From: Brachypterus glaber
Lineage: Eukaryota > Arthropoda > Insecta > Coleoptera > Kateretidae
Assembly (NCBI GenBank): GCA_958510825.1
Contig: OY294051.1
Span: forward strand, 27,081,265 to 27,145,264
DNA length: 64,000 nt
Reading direction: 5' to 3'
How positions within the stretch are numbered: position 1 is the first letter of the stretch; each line of letters starts with the position of its first letter. Both the position numbers and the translations under genes were made by a program. The notes beneath the pieces were generated by a model. That model made no database searches, had not been told where the DNA came from, and worked only from the letters and a program-made list of their open reading frames with translations. Below, piece by piece: positions 62,503 through 64,000 of the stretch.

Positions 62503-63699
62503 TATACACGGTGTATTTGAAATAGCGTCGGAAATTTTAACAGATGATTCTACATCATAAAATATGAGAAAAAGTTCCTATAAACATATGTCTAAAAATT
62601 CGTCATAAGGGAGCTACGCCCCTTTGAAAGTGGCTAAAAAAATCGGTTTTTATTTAATAACTCAGGAACCCTTTGAGATATATCAACGAGGATTTGCACG
62701 TCAACTAATCCTACCAAGGCCCGTTTTTATGTGTTATTTTCATGTACTTATTTCAACCAGGGGTGTGCGAAACGGGGGGGGGGGCTTGGGGGGGCTTATC
62801 AGTTTTTTTGTCCCAAACTTTTTTCTGTGTAACTTTTTTGCAATTTTATTTTTGAAATATGATTCCTCAGGTCAAAATACATAAAAAAGGTACTCTTGTT
62901 GTAATACTGTAGGATTAACCGTTTTCGAGAAAAAATAATTTGAAGGTGAAATTCCACGCTTCGAGGACGAAAAATTAAATACTAAAATGTTGAAAACCAA
63001 AATTTTAATGATGCAGGGCGAATGTACATTAAAAACTAAGAAAAAAACCTCATATACAGGTACTTCCAAAAATCAATCCTAATGGAGCTATGGTCTCCTA
63101 AATATGCACCATTTTTAAAGGGCTATGGTAGCTTTAAAAGCGGTTTTTCGACCTATATGTATGGAAACTTTTTTTCTTAGTTTTTGATGTAGAATAACAT
63201 TGCATCATTAAAATTTTGGTTTTCGACATTTTAGTATTTAATTTTTCGTCCTCGAACGGTGAAATTTCACCTTCAAATGAACTTTTCTCGAAAACGGTTA
63301 ATCCTACAGTATTACAACAAGAGTACCTTTTTTATGTATTTTGACCTGAGGAATCATATTTCAAAAATAAAATTGCAAAAAAGTTACACAGAAAAAAGTT
63401 TGGGACAACAAACTGATAAGGCCCCCCCGTTTCGCACACCCCTGGTTTAAATATGTACGTGAAAATGACACACAAAGATGGGCCTTATTAGGATTAATTC
63501 ACGTGCAAAACCTCGTTAACATATCTCAAAGGGTTCCTGAGTTATTAAATAAAAACCGATTTTTTTAGCCAATTTCAAAGGGGCGTAGCTCCCTTATGAC
63601 GCATTTTTAGACATATGTTTATAGGAACTTTTTGTCATATTTTATCATGTAGAATCACCTGTTAAAATTTCCTACGCTATTTCAAATACACCCTGTATA
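62503..63699. mobile_element. 1.2-kb foldback element, TATACAGGGTG superfamily
   Basis: TATACACGGTGTATTTGAAA at the left is mirrored by TTTCAAATACACCCTGTATA at the right, and inner blocks (AAGGGAGCTACGCCCCTTTG, AACCAGGGGTGTGCG) mirror closely toward the centre. It starts only about 60 bases after the stop of the 521-aa gene. ORFs on either strand are chance. Confidence 0.88.
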
Positions 63700-63928
63700 C
63701 CCAACTTTTGCCATTTTTAACCCCATGTGTCAAGTTCTAAAACATTTACTCTTGTTTGGAAAATGCTGAAATAGTTAGTAACTAGTTTAGAATATTTTTA
63801 AATAAAATTTGTTTAATTTCGTTTTTTTCTATTTGGTTTGAAACCAAAGGTTTCTAAAAAATTGAATGAATTTTTTCTTTGTTTAGAAACTTGTGTTTTA
63901 AAAAACAGCTTCAAAACCAATGACCTAT

Positions 63929-64000
63929 GGGAACGTTCAAGTATTACGTAACGCTCCTAGGGGGGATGGGGGTCATTTTGGAGTGTTACGCCCATGTTAA
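63929..64000. mobile_element. Truncated MITE with TTACGTAA-type end
   Basis: GGGAACGTTCAAGTATTACG followed by TAACGCTCCTAGGGGGG matches the left part of the element at 47311-47472. The right part is beyond the window. Confidence 0.7.

Overview
This is an AT-rich, repeat-dense stretch of a eukaryotic nuclear genome, almost certainly an arthropod and most likely an insect. The evidence is spliceosomal GT-AG introns, a COX6A with an animal-type C-terminus, a LAMTOR4 gene, a Ty3/gypsy retrotransposon, degraded non-LTR elements and many short foldback DNA elements. The order cannot be settled from the sequence alone. There is nothing bacterial and no operon.

Layout. 1-7.5 kb: no convincing gene; tandem repeats and foldback elements, including two with piggyBac-like ends. 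7.56-29.14 kb, minus strand: a split gene of at least ten coding exons (573 codons seen, first exon missing) whose C-terminal part looks like a degenerate EF-hand module. Its introns hold non-LTR fragments, MITEs, an interrupted Ty3/gypsy element (about 15.7-21.9 kb), a 200-N gap, a 135-bp satellite (22.07-24.6 kb) and a decaying 121-bp array (24.8-26.3 kb). 31.9-39.6 kb, minus strand: a tandem family of intronless 2-oxoglutarate/Fe(II) oxygenase-like genes, with one dead copy and two intact copies of 750 and 810 codons. 39.7-48.3 kb: almost entirely foldback elements, up to 2.3 kb. 48.4-53.8 kb, minus strand: two short exons of an unidentified gene, then COX6A (two exons), then LAMTOR4 (two exons). 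54-60.8 kb: more foldback elements. 60.88-62.44 kb, plus strand: an intact 521-codon intronless gene of unknown function. The window ends in another foldback element and a truncated MITE.

The recognised cellular genes are unrelated housekeeping functions: COX6A belongs to mitochondrial cytochrome c oxidase, and LAMTOR4 to the lysosomal Ragulator complex that activates mTORC1. The points most worth following up are the oxygenase cluster, whose C-terminal architecture I associate with fungal and microbial proteins; the 521-codon orphan; a textbook -1 frameshift heptamer at the gag/pol junction; and several MITE families whose target-site duplications and nested insertions can be read directly.
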